A DNA stretch of 64,000 nt from Nostocoides jenkinsii Ben 74 (GTDB lineage Bacteria > Actinomycetota > Actinomycetes > Actinomycetales > Dermatophilaceae): assembly GCF_001046875.1 (NCBI RefSeq), contig NZ_HF571038.1, forward strand, positions 1,686,139 through 1,750,138. The letters are read 5' to 3'. The notes beneath the pieces were generated by a model. That model did no database searches and was not told the origin of the DNA. It saw only the letters and a list, made by a program, of their open reading frames with translations. How positions within the stretch are numbered: the stretch's first letter is position 1; the number at the start of each line of letters is the position of its first letter. Below, piece after piece: positions 9,024 to 17,047 of this stretch. Both the position numbers and the translations under genes were made by a program.

Positions 9024-10964
9024 TCAGATCGCCCTAAGCTCGGTCTCGGGCGAAACCTCGCGGAAGATCTGTTCGGCATTGATGCGCGCCGCGTCATCGA
9101 CAAATCCCGCATCGAGGAACACAGCGCGCAACGGGTGCCGGCTCGCGATCTCCTTGATGACTTCCTCGGTGATCTCGTCCGAAAAGCAGGCAACTAGCGC
9201 GTCTTCGGCTGCTGAAAGGATGCGTCGACCTGCGACCGTCTCGACCACGATCGGAACTGAGAGGTCGAGTCCCCAGTCGAGCAGCACCTGGAACAACAAG
9301 TCCTCGTCCGTGCGGTCCGCCTTCACACTGCCGATCGCATCGGAGAGGGCGAGCTGCGCCAAGGCGTCCGGGGTTTCGAGCGTGTCGGCCATGTTGCTCG
9401 TGTCGACCTGCAGCGAACGGAAGCCAAAGTCCAGATCCACACTCAACAGTCCCGCTCCCTGCTTGAGGCTTGCGCCCGCACGACGCAAACGTTCACGGGC
9501 GATGCTCGCAATAGTCTCGTAGTCCGGGTGATCAGCCGCCTCGTCTAGTTGCACGAGGATGTACCGGCGATGCCCGCCATCTGCGGCGTTCATCTCCATG
9601 ACGGCATGCCCCGTAGAGCCTGAACCGGCGAAGAAGTCCATGATCACAGCGTTCTTGTCCGTTGACGTCGTGGCATTGATCCACGTCGCTAGAACCCCTG
9701 TGTCTTTCGGATAGTCAAAGTACTTGCCACCGAGAAGTCGCGCGAGCGCATCGCTAGCTGGCGCGCGTTCCTGCGAAACGACGGGGCGGATCGCCTGTGT
9801 CTCCATGTCGCTTAGGAGTCGCTTGAACCTTGGAGTGGTGGAGTGATCAGCGCCGAAGAGGATTCGTCCTTGTTCGATCCGCTGCGCCATCGCCTCACGA
9901 GAGAGCCGCCAGCCGTTCTCATGCATCGGCACCGGTTGGCCGGTTACTGGATGATGGACGTCATACATCAAGTTCTCGCGGGGATTCGGACTCGCGAGGT
10001 TGTCACGCGTGTAGATCTGTCCAGACTGATCGATCTCGCTATAGGCCTTTAGGCCCGCTTCCACATCCGGCTTGCTCCGCCACCATGCCCGAAACAACTC
10101 CGTAGCTCGCTTCGCGTCATGCCCGGACTCCTCCCATACGCGCTGGCCCGCGGCGACGACGTCCTCGTAGCCTCGCTTCGGGCCTTTGAATCGGACGTCG
10201 CGATCCACCAATACGGATCTATTGCGAGCGAAGATCAGCATGTAGTCCAAGCCGCCCGCGGTGAACCTAGCGTCGTTCTTCCCAGACCCCTGCCATGCAA
10301 CGTTGGCCAAGAAGTTGTCGCCGCCGAACACGAGCTCGAGCAATGCACGGACATTGCCGTGTTCGTGGTCATCGATAGCGACAATGAGAATGCCGTCCTC
10401 GGCAAGCAGGCTTCGTGCAAGCTTGAGCCGCGGGTACATCATGCTGAGCCAAGCTGAGTGGTATCGACCATTGGACTCGGGATTGGCCACCAGTCGTTCG
10501 CCTAGATCCGACCGCTGACCCGAACGGGCCAAGTACTCGGAAGTCGTCTCGGCGAAGTCGTCTTCGTAGACGAAGTCGTTTCCTGTGTTGTAGGGCGGAT
10601 CGATATAGATCAGTTTGATCTTACCGAGGTAGGACTCTTGGAGGAGTTTGAGAGCGTCGAGGTTGTCGCCCTCGATAAACAGGTTCCTCGTGGTGTCGAA
10701 GTCGACTGACTCCTCACGGACGGGTCGCAGCGTCTTGGCGATCGGTGCGTTCGCCGCGAAGGCTGCAGCGCGCTTCCCGGGCCAGTCGAGCTGGTAGCGC
10801 TCTTGAGGCCCCTCGACGATGTGGTCCGACAACTCTTGGCGGAGGAGGTCGAAGTCCACGGCGCGCACTCGGTTCCCGTCCGCGTCGACCGACTCGGTGA
10901 TCACGGTGGGGAAGAGATCGGCAAGCTTCTCGACATTGGCTGCCGTCAGGTCGGGTGAGGTCAT
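9024..10964 (-). CDS. mod: Type III Mod-like DNA adenine methyltransferase (beta class)
   Basis: About 646 residues. The catalytic motif IV DPPYNTGNDF precedes the AdoMet motif FFAGSGSTGHA, the order of beta-class N6-adenine methyltransferases and of type III Mod subunits. The segment between them should hold the target recognition domain. The open frame reaches an upstream GTG at 10979, but GGAGAAG sits six bases before the ATG at 10964, so that start is preferred. It lies 25 bases after the DUF4391 stop and just before res; Mod and Res together would recognise, methylate and cut an asymmetric site. The recognition sequence cannot be read from the protein. Confidence 0.9.
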   Translation of the reverse strand: MTSPDLTAANVEKLADLFPTVITESVDADGNRVRAVDFDLLRQELSDHIVEGPQERYQLDWPGKRAAAFAANAPIAKTLRPVREESVDFDTTRNLFIEGDNLDALKLLQESYLGKIKLIYIDPPYNTGNDFVYEDDFAETTSEYLARSGQRSDLGERLVANPESNGRYHSAWLSMMYPRLKLARSLLAEDGILIVAIDDHEHGNVRALLELVFGGDNFLANVAWQGSGKNDARFTAGGLDYMLIFARNRSVLVDRDVRFKGPKRGYEDVVAAGQRVWEESGHDAKRATELFRAWWRSKPDVEAGLKAYSEIDQSGQIYTRDNLASPNPRENLMYDVHHPVTGQPVPMHENGWRLSREAMAQRIEQGRILFGADHSTTPRFKRLLSDMETQAIRPVVSQERAPASDALARLLGGKYFDYPKDTGVLATWINATTSTDKNAVIMDFFAGSGSTGHAVMEMNAADGGHRRYILVQLDEAADHPDYETIASIARERLRRAGASLKQGAGLLSVDLDFGFRSLQVDTSNMADTLETPDALAQLALSDAIGSVKADRTDEDLLFQVLLDWGLDLSVPIVVETVAGRRILSAAEDALVACFSDEITEEVIKEIASRHPLRAVFLDAGFVDDAARINAEQIFREVSPETELRAI

Positions 10965-10989
10965 GCGCAACTTCTCCACTAGGGGTTCC

Positions 10990-11664
10990 TCAGTTCGTCG
11001 TTGTCATGGTCGAGGCGTGTGTCGGGTCCGTCAGGTCAGCGAGGCTGGCCTGCTGTGTCTTAAGGGCACGGCGCAACTCGACCTTGCGGTTGAGCTGCGG
11101 CTCTGCCTTGAGCTTCCGTGTCAACGCGGAGATGTCGCGCTCGAGGCGCGCGATTGTCGCGAGCCGAGCAGCTATGTCTGCCACTTGCTCACCGGGGCGT
11201 ATCGGGGTGGGCAGCAGTGGGTCGAGCAGCGCGGCATACAGATTTGGGAGTGTGATGCTGGGAGGCAGGGGTCGGCGGCGGTCGCCGTGGCTCCACTCGG
11301 TGGAGTAGTACCGCTGACCGGGGACCCCGGCTTTGAGGGTCGCGGTCATACGGTGCCCTTGAGTGGAAACGATCTCGAAGATGACGGGTTGCTTGATGGC
11401 CTTGTCGATGGTCGTCAAGACCGAGGCGTCGACGTCCGCTCCCTTGGCCTTGACGACCAAGACTTGAATCTCTGGAATCTCGCTGCTCGGTGGCAGGTTG
11501 ATGGTCGACTCCGCCAGCTTGTAGGCCCAGGTGATGCCGTCGACCTCTGCGACGAACCGTGCGCGAACAGCGGAAGTCACCCCACCGTGCTCGTAGAACT
11601 TGGTCTTGGGGATGGCCTTGCCGAACCTTGCAGCTTCGGGCCAGCGGTAGAGAACATCGGTCAT
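10990..11664 (-). CDS. DUF4391 domain protein of the restriction-like operon
   Basis: 224 residues starting in an ATGA overlap with the helicase stop. The body (FGKAIPKTKFYEHG, YKLAESTINLPPS, IQVLVVKAKG) matches the DUF4391 family as I know it. The C-terminal 60 residues (ARLERDISALTRKLKAEPQL) are predicted coiled coil. The family has no established biochemical role that I know of; it recurs between SNF2-type helicases and Mod/Res genes, which suggests an adaptor or specificity subunit (inference). No catalytic motif was recognised. Confidence 0.75.
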   Translation of the reverse strand: MTDVLYRWPEAARFGKAIPKTKFYEHGGVTSAVRARFVAEVDGITWAYKLAESTINLPPSSEIPEIQVLVVKAKGADVDASVLTTIDKAIKQPVIFEIVSTQGHRMTATLKAGVPGQRYYSTEWSHGDRRRPLPPSITLPNLYAALLDPLLPTPIRPGEQVADIAARLATIARLERDISALTRKLKAEPQLNRKVELRRALKTQQASLADLTDPTHASTMTTTN

Positions 11665-14600
11665 GCCGTGGTCCCGTCGTGGCTGACGACGGCGATGAAG
11701 GCGGTGAGTTCGAAGTCATCAAGGCCAGTGATGGACTGGGTCAGTGCCGTCGTGGGTCCATCGGTGAAGAGGCTGTCGACGTCCTGCTCCTCAGTGACGT
11801 CGATCATGGTGCGGATGGCGGTGGTGAGGAGTGCGGAGTACTTCCCCATCATTGCGCCTTCCTTAGTCTCCACGTTGAAGGTGCGCGCGACCTCGCTGAC
11901 CGGCTCTTCGTACGGGCGGCAGCCGGCCCGCAGCAGATCGAGGAGATGCTTTGCCTCGGTGTGGTCAGCAACGAGGTTGCCGTCGTCGTCGAGGTAGATG
12001 AGGTAGTGCGGGTGCAGGCGGTTGCCCCGGTTGATGTGCTCGTCGGCATTGACGTTCCGGAGGGCGAAGATGACACCAGGAACGAGGCCCTTTGCTCGGT
12101 CGGCTGGGACGACTGCGTGGAGTCCCTTGGGGGAGGTGGCAACGCCGTCGTTCTCCCTCATGTAACCGAGGAGGTCCATGCGGAAGTCGTTCAGGCCGAG
12201 GTCGGTGATGGAGACACCGGACCGCACGTCTTCCAGTTCGATGACCTCGTCCTGGAGCTTGCGCAGCTGCTCTTTGCGGAAAGCGGCCTCGCTTCCTTCA
12301 AGGGTGAGCACGTTGTCGTCGGCTGTGCCGGCAAGATCCGCGATCACCATGCGGTTCTCGACACGTTCCTTGAGGTTGATGTATTCGTCCAGGCTGATGT
12401 CGGGCCAGAAGTTGACCATCTGGATGTGCGCGTTCGTTGACCCGATGCGGTCGATGCGGCCGAAGCGCTGGATGATCCGGACCGGGTTCCAGTGGATGTC
12501 GTAGTTGACGAGGAAGTCGCCGTCCTGGAGGTTCTGGCCCTCGCTGATGACATCGGTGCCGATGAGAATGTCCAGTTCGGCGGTCTCCTTGGGCATGGTC
12601 AGGTGCCGCTGCTTGGACTTCGGCGAGAACAGGGTCAGTACCTGTTGGAAGTCGTAGCCGCTGCCGAGGGTCGTCTTAGCTGTATGGCTGCCGCCGGTCA
12701 CGATCGCGGAGGAGAGCCCACTCTGCTCGAAGTCTGGTGCGAGCTGGCGGTAGAGGTAGCTGGCGGTGTCCGCGAACGCGGAGAAGATCAGGGCCTTCTT
12801 GTTGCCGGGGTTGATCGGCTGGGCGACCTTGGCGAGGATGAGGCGCTTGAGCTCTTGGAGCTTCAGATCGTGCTCGGGGGTGATCTTGCGCATCTCGTCC
12901 AGCAGCTCGCGCAGAGTCTCGCGGTCGTGCCACAGGTCGCGCTGCCAGGACTCGATGTCCACGTCGGCGAGGTCGACCTTGATCTTCGCGCCGAACGAGA
13001 GCGCTTCGACGTTGGCGTCCTCTGCGTCGTCGACGTCGAAGTCCATGTCGCCCAGGTCGAGGTCGATCTCGGTTAAGGCACCGGCGTGCAACTCCAGCCG
13101 GGTCAGCGTCTGGTTGACGGCCCCTTCGATCTTGTCGAGCGTGATCCTGAAGGCCTCGACTGAGCTCTCGAGTCGTTTGAGCAGGTTGACCGTCATGAGC
13201 TTCTTCAGGCCCTGCTCACGCCCGAACTGGCCGAGGTTGTCCCGCGCGGTGCCGCCCTTGACGTTGTAGAGGTCTTCATACTTCTCCCGGCGGCTCGGGA
13301 ACACGTAGGCCAGTGGGGTGTAAACGGCGAGGGTGAGCACCTGCAGTTGGGCGAAGATCTCGTTGAAGCTCGGCACGCTCGGCAAGTCGGACAGCGGCAT
13401 ACGCACCGATCGCGGGGCAAGCCGCTCGGGAAAGGCGCCGATCTCCGTGGTGTCGTAGAAGGCCTGGATGTGCTTGCGGGAGCGGGCGATCGTGACTGAG
13501 TCGAGCAGCTCGAAGAAGTCGAAGTCGAGCATCTTCAGGATGCGGTCGGTGGTGCGTTCCTCTGGGTCGAGCTTGGACCACTCGTTGAAGACCTTCTGCG
13601 CATCACGGAAGACCTGTTCGACAGTGCTCGAGATGTTCAGGTGCTGCGCCAGGTTCTCAGACTCGCCCTCGTAAGCGAGCTGCAGTTGGTTCTTCAGGTC
13701 GTTGAAGCGGTTGTTGACCGGTGTGGCCGAGAGCATCAGAACCTTGGTCTTGACCCCTTCCTTGATCACCTGGCGCATGAGTCGCTGGTAGCGCGACTCC
13801 TTCTCCTCGGCGTAGTCGGCGTTGCGGAAGTTGTGGGACTCGTCGATGACGACCAGGTCGTAGTTGCCCCAGTTGATGCGGTCGAGGCGAAGGCCCATCG
13901 ACTCTCCCCGCGTGCGCGAGAGGTCGGTGTGGGCGAGGACGTCGTAGTTGAACCGGTCGCCGGCGAAGATGTTCGTGGTCAGGTTGGCGTTGTAGTTCGT
14001 CCAGTTTTCCGCCAACTTCTTCGGTGTCAGCACCAGGACGGCCTTGTTGCGCAGCTCGTAGTACTTGATCACGGCCAGTGCCGTGAAGGTCTTTCCGAGG
14101 CCGACGCTGTCGGCGAGGATGCAGCCGCTGTACGTCTCCAGCTTGTTGATGATGCCGACGGCGGCGTCGCGCTGGAAGTTATACAGGCTCTGCCAGACCT
14201 TGGTCTCCTGGTAGCCCGTCCGGTCGTTGGGCAGCACGTCCTCGCTGATGTCCTCGAGGAACTCGGTGAACAGGTTGTAGAGGATCAGGAAGTAGATCCG
14301 GGCAGGTGAGTTCTCCGCGTAGACGCTGGCGATGTGGTCGTGAACCGCTTGCGTCACGTCCTGCACCTGGGCGGGGTTGTGCCAGATCTGGTCGAACAGC
14401 GTGAGGAACTGCGAGGCCATGGGTGCGTCGATCTTCTGCACCATGTTGGAGACGGCGTTTCCGGGCTCGTAACCAAGATCGGCCGTCGTGAAGCCCTGCA
14501 GCGGCATGTAGGCAGCACGGTCGTCGACCACGGCGAACTGCTGCATGGGGTTGCCGATGGCGTTCGAGCGGAACGTCACCTTGTCCCGGATCCACGAGGC

Positions 14601-14960
14601 GCACTCCCTGGCGATGGCGCGCTGGGTGAGCTTGTTGCGGAGCCTGATCTCGAACTCCGAGCCATAGAGGCTCGACTCGCCGCGGGTGCCTGACGGGATG
14701 AAGAACTCTCGACGTTCCTTGCGGAGCCGGTCCGTTGCCTGGCCGTTGACGAATGAGGGAGCAGTGAAGAGGAACTCCAACTCGCCGACCTGCTCCAACT
14801 CCTTGCGGAGAGCCTCGAAGGCGAAGATCGAGAAGGTCGATGCAGCGATGCGGACCCTTGAGCCAACGGTCACCTCGATCTTGAGGTCATCCCCGAGGGT
14901 TTCGTTGACGTTGTCGATGATCTTCACTTCGAATGGACCCAAGCGGTCGTTGGTTCCCAT
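11661..14960 (-). CDS. SNF2-like helicase with a PLD-like N-terminal region
   Basis: 1099 residues, first gene of the operon. Two RecA-like domains: Walker A ADSVGLGKT (283-291), DESH (373-376), LSATPVNNRF, and motif VI QRFGRIDRIGS, with GTDVISEGQNLQ before it. The first 180 residues (VRIAASTFSIFAFEALRKEL, later AYMPLQGFTTADLG) resemble a degenerate phospholipase-D-like domain often joined to such helicases, without an intact HxK motif (inference). Likely role: ATP-driven DNA translocation or remodelling for the defence complex. Related helicases occur in DISARM class 1, but no DUF1998 or drmC-like gene is present here. Confidence 0.85.
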   Translation of the reverse strand: MGTNDRLGPFEVKIIDNVNETLGDDLKIEVTVGSRVRIAASTFSIFAFEALRKELEQVGELEFLFTAPSFVNGQATDRLRKERREFFIPSGTRGESSLYGSEFEIRLRNKLTQRAIARECASWIRDKVTFRSNAIGNPMQQFAVVDDRAAYMPLQGFTTADLGYEPGNAVSNMVQKIDAPMASQFLTLFDQIWHNPAQVQDVTQAVHDHIASVYAENSPARIYFLILYNLFTEFLEDISEDVLPNDRTGYQETKVWQSLYNFQRDAAVGIINKLETYSGCILADSVGLGKTFTALAVIKYYELRNKAVLVLTPKKLAENWTNYNANLTTNIFAGDRFNYDVLAHTDLSRTRGESMGLRLDRINWGNYDLVVIDESHNFRNADYAEEKESRYQRLMRQVIKEGVKTKVLMLSATPVNNRFNDLKNQLQLAYEGESENLAQHLNISSTVEQVFRDAQKVFNEWSKLDPEERTTDRILKMLDFDFFELLDSVTIARSRKHIQAFYDTTEIGAFPERLAPRSVRMPLSDLPSVPSFNEIFAQLQVLTLAVYTPLAYVFPSRREKYEDLYNVKGGTARDNLGQFGREQGLKKLMTVNLLKRLESSVEAFRITLDKIEGAVNQTLTRLELHAGALTEIDLDLGDMDFDVDDAEDANVEALSFGAKIKVDLADVDIESWQRDLWHDRETLRELLDEMRKITPEHDLKLQELKRLILAKVAQPINPGNKKALIFSAFADTASYLYRQLAPDFEQSGLSSAIVTGGSHTAKTTLGSGYDFQQVLTLFSPKSKQRHLTMPKETAELDILIGTDVISEGQNLQDGDFLVNYDIHWNPVRIIQRFGRIDRIGSTNAHIQMVNFWPDISLDEYINLKERVENRMVIADLAGTADDNVLTLEGSEAAFRKEQLRKLQDEVIELEDVRSGVSITDLGLNDFRMDLLGYMRENDGVATSPKGLHAVVPADRAKGLVPGVIFALRNVNADEHINRGNRLHPHYLIYLDDDGNLVADHTEAKHLLDLLRAGCRPYEEPVSEVARTFNVETKEGAMMGKYSALLTTAIRTMIDVTEEQDVDSLFTDGPTTALTQSITGLDDFELTAFIAVVSHDGTTA

Positions 14961-15001
14961 AGGTGCCGCTCTGCATCGATGACCCAGAGTCGCGATGATG
15001 G

Positions 15002-15047
15002 ATCGTATGGGCCGTTGAAGACTGAGTCAGTCAGCTCCGCCTGACTG
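15002..15047 (-). promoter_or_regulatory. Candidate promoter and dyad of the defence operon
   Basis: Read on the minus strand: -35 CTGACT (15030-15025), a 17-base spacer, -10 TACGAT (15007-15002), with the ATG of the helicase about 36 bases past the expected start. An inverted repeat CAGTCAG-N6-CTGACTG (15028-15047) overlaps the -35 box and could bind a repressor. No regulator gene lies in the operon. Visual assignment only. Confidence 0.45.
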
Positions 15048-15193
15048 TCTTCCTTTTCCATACCCTCCCCACCTCCAACAATGCGCTTGGTTCGGGCGAC
15101 TCTACCCATGGAGTTGAACGACACGCTTGGTCACGCAGGGTGATCTACGACAGCCGCGGCAATCACGGATGTCACGATGCAGACGAGACAGCT

Positions 15194-15207
15194 AATGTAT
15201 ATGCATT
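15194..15207 (+). promoter_or_regulatory. Candidate operator upstream of the tacA-like gene
   Basis: AATGTATATGCATT is a near palindrome 24 bases before the antitoxin ATG, in an AT-rich patch of an otherwise GC-rich region. DUF1778 antitoxins repress their own operon by binding such sites through the N-terminal ribbon-helix-helix. GGAG at 15223-15226 is the likely ribosome-binding site. The rest of 14961-15230 holds no supported gene. Confidence 0.4.
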
Positions 15208-15230
15208 GACAATACGACCAACGGAGCGCC

Positions 15231-15524
15231 ATGGGCACCGCCACGACACGACCCACCAAGTCTCAGCAGCTGAATTTCCGCACGACCCACAGGCAGGCCG
15301 ACCTGCTTCGACGCGCGGCTGCGGCCTCGGACACGACCGTGACGGACTTCGTCCTTGATAGCGCGGTCGAGCGGGCCGAGAGGGTCCTCGCTGATCAGCG
15401 GTGGTTCGGTATTGATCAGGCTCAGTGGGATGAGTTCGTCGCACTCCTGGATGCACCCCTCCCTTCGACCGAGAGGTTCCACGCCCTGAAGAGTCGGCCC
15501 GATCCGTTCGTCGATGGGACATGA
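15231..15524 (+). CDS. tacA: TacA-like DUF1778 antitoxin
   Basis: 97 residues. The N-terminal ribbon-helix-helix (LNFRTTHRQADLLRRAAAAS) is followed by TVTDFVLDSAVERAERVL, the DUF1778 pattern, and a C-terminal tail (FDALL-like, here WDEFVALLDAP) that wraps the toxin in known TacAT complexes. It overlaps the acetyltransferase gene by ATGA, as expected for translational coupling of an antitoxin that must be made first. Likely autoregulator of the pair. Confidence 0.85.
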   Translation: MGTATTRPTKSQQLNFRTTHRQADLLRRAAAASDTTVTDFVLDSAVERAERVLADQRWFGIDQAQWDEFVALLDAPLPSTERFHALKSRPDPFVDGT

Positions 15525-16030
15525 CCGAGCCGGTTCACCGTCCTCGAAAGCTCGATCGGCAGGTCCATCTCTCGGAGTTCGACAGCGGCGCAGCGGAACT
15601 CGACGTGTGGTTGCAGCGGTTCGCGTGGGAAAACCAGCGGGCAAACAACGCCGTCACCTATGTCGCAACAATGGGGACCCGCGTCGTGGGCTACTACGCG
15701 ATCGCTACCGGTGCGGTCGAGTTGGTCGATGTGCCCCCACCGCTGAAGCGGGGCACGAGACCCGACCCGATGCCCGTGATTGTGCTTGCGCGACTGGCCG
15801 TCGATCGATCGGTGACCGGGCGCGGCATCGGGGCCGGTCTGCTTCGGGATGCCTTGGCGCGATGCGCCCTGCTCAGCGAATCCATTGGTGCTGCAGCACT
15901 TCTCATCCGCGCTCGCGACAGTCAGGCTCGCGACTTCTACCTCAAACTCGGAGACTTCGTCGCATCCCCCGCATCTGAGCTGCAGCTGATGGTGTCCATG
16001 AAGGAGCTACGGGCCCAGTTCCTCGCCTGA
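15521..16030 (+). CDS. tacT: TacT-like GNAT toxin
   Basis: 169-residue GNAT acetyltransferase. The acetyl-CoA loop is in SVTGRGIGAGLL and the C-terminal ARDFYLKLGDF carries the conserved tyrosine. Together with a DUF1778 partner this is the TacA-TacT type II toxin-antitoxin arrangement, in which the toxin acetylates the amino group of aminoacyl-tRNA and blocks translation until reversed by peptidyl-tRNA hydrolase. Placement directly upstream of a restriction-like operon fits a defence or stabilising role (inference). Full length for the family. Confidence 0.85.
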   Translation: MTEPVHRPRKLDRQVHLSEFDSGAAELDVWLQRFAWENQRANNAVTYVATMGTRVVGYYAIATGAVELVDVPPPLKRGTRPDPMPVIVLARLAVDRSVTGRGIGAGLLRDALARCALLSESIGAAALLIRARDSQARDFYLKLGDFVASPASELQLMVSMKELRAQFLA

Positions 16031-16076
16031 CAGGTGGGACGGCGCTTCCGCGGATGTGCATTATCAACGCGGCTGG

Positions 16077-16970
16077 TCACGAACGGGAGGCGAGGAGCAC
16101 CAAAGCGTGACGCACCGCGAGGACCGCGGGGTGGGTGGCGCTGCCTTGGCGCACCACCGTCTCGAGCCGCCGGTGAGGGGACGCGCGGAGGGTGAGGGTG
16201 CGGCAGCCGTCAGGCAGCCCGGTGGCGAAGGCGAGGGCGGGGAGGAGCGCCATACAACGGCCACTGGCGACGAGATCAAGGTGGAGGCGGAGGTCGGTGG
16301 CTTCGAAGCGGACGTCGGGGAGGAAGCCGGCGGCGCGGCATACGGACTCGGCCCACTGGCGAGAGGTGGTGCCCGCGGGCTCGAGGACCCACTGCGCCTC
16401 GGCAAAGTCTGCGAGCGATCGGCGGGAGCGGGGAGTTGTCGACGGCACCACCAGAAGCAATGGGTCGTCGGCGAGCGGGGCGGCATCGAGGTCGGCGGGC
16501 CAGGGCGAGGCGTCGCCGGGATAACGCTCTGTCAGAACGAGATCCAGGTCGCGGGCGCGCAGGCGCGGGATGGCGACCTCCGGTTCCACCTGACTCGCCT
16601 CCACCCTCAGACCAGGGTGTGTGGCCGAGAGCCACTCGACCAGCGCCGGGACGTATGCCGACATCGCGCTCTGGAAGGCGGCGATCCGCACCGTCCCGGT
16701 CAGCGTGGTCAAGGACGCGGCGACGTCGGCCTCAGCTTCGTCGAGCACCTGCAGGATGCGTTCAACGTGACCCACGAGCACAAGCGCTTGCGGGGTGAGC
16801 CGAACGCCACGTCCGTGCGGCTCCAAGAGCGCGACGCCGACGTCCTTCTCCAGCTGGGTGAGCTGCTGCGAGATCGTCGACGGGCTGTAGGCAAGCGCTT
16901 CGGCCACCGCGGCCAAGGTGCCGCGATGACTGAGTTCGCGCAGGACACGCAGCCGGCCAAGGTCATACAT
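16077..16970 (-). CDS. LysR-family transcriptional regulator
   Basis: 297 residues: N-terminal winged helix-turn-helix (LRVLRELSHRGTLAAVAEAL, SPSTISQQLTQLE) and a periplasmic-binding-like effector domain. It is divergent from the diaminopropionate ammonia-lyase gene across 77 bases, the usual geometry for a LysR protein that controls the facing operon and itself. Start supported by AAAGGA upstream of ATG 16970. The effector is unknown; 2,3-diaminopropionate or a carbamoyl/acyl amino acid would fit the neighbours (inference). Confidence 0.85.
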   Translation of the reverse strand: MYDLGRLRVLRELSHRGTLAAVAEALAYSPSTISQQLTQLEKDVGVALLEPHGRGVRLTPQALVLVGHVERILQVLDEAEADVAASLTTLTGTVRIAAFQSAMSAYVPALVEWLSATHPGLRVEASQVEPEVAIPRLRARDLDLVLTERYPGDASPWPADLDAAPLADDPLLLVVPSTTPRSRRSLADFAEAQWVLEPAGTTSRQWAESVCRAAGFLPDVRFEATDLRLHLDLVASGRCMALLPALAFATGLPDGCRTLTLRASPHRRLETVVRQGSATHPAVLAVRHALVLLASRS

Positions 16971-16985
16971 CGCGCATTCCTTTAG

Positions 16986-17007
16986 ATCGTCAATGAGTAA
17001 TCGTCAA
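16986..17007 (+). promoter_or_regulatory. Paired repeat in the lysR/ammonia-lyase divergent region
   Basis: ATCGTCAA occurs twice (16986-16993 and 17000-17007) with 14 bases between equivalent positions, in the 77-base region between divergent starts. Likely regulator binding or RNA polymerase contact site. No perfect T-N11-A dyad was seen. Confidence 0.35.
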
Positions 17008-17047
17008 AAACATTCGCTGGACCACAGAGTGCCAGAGCCCTAGCGTC

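Noticed and set aside
4210-14960. Calling the operon DISARM, BREX or Gabija
   Set aside because: Key genes of each (DUF1998; pglZ and brxC; GajB helicase) are absent.
14924-15124. 66-residue minus-strand frame before the SNF2 helicase
   Set aside because: It overlaps the helicase start and the candidate promoter, and resembles no family.
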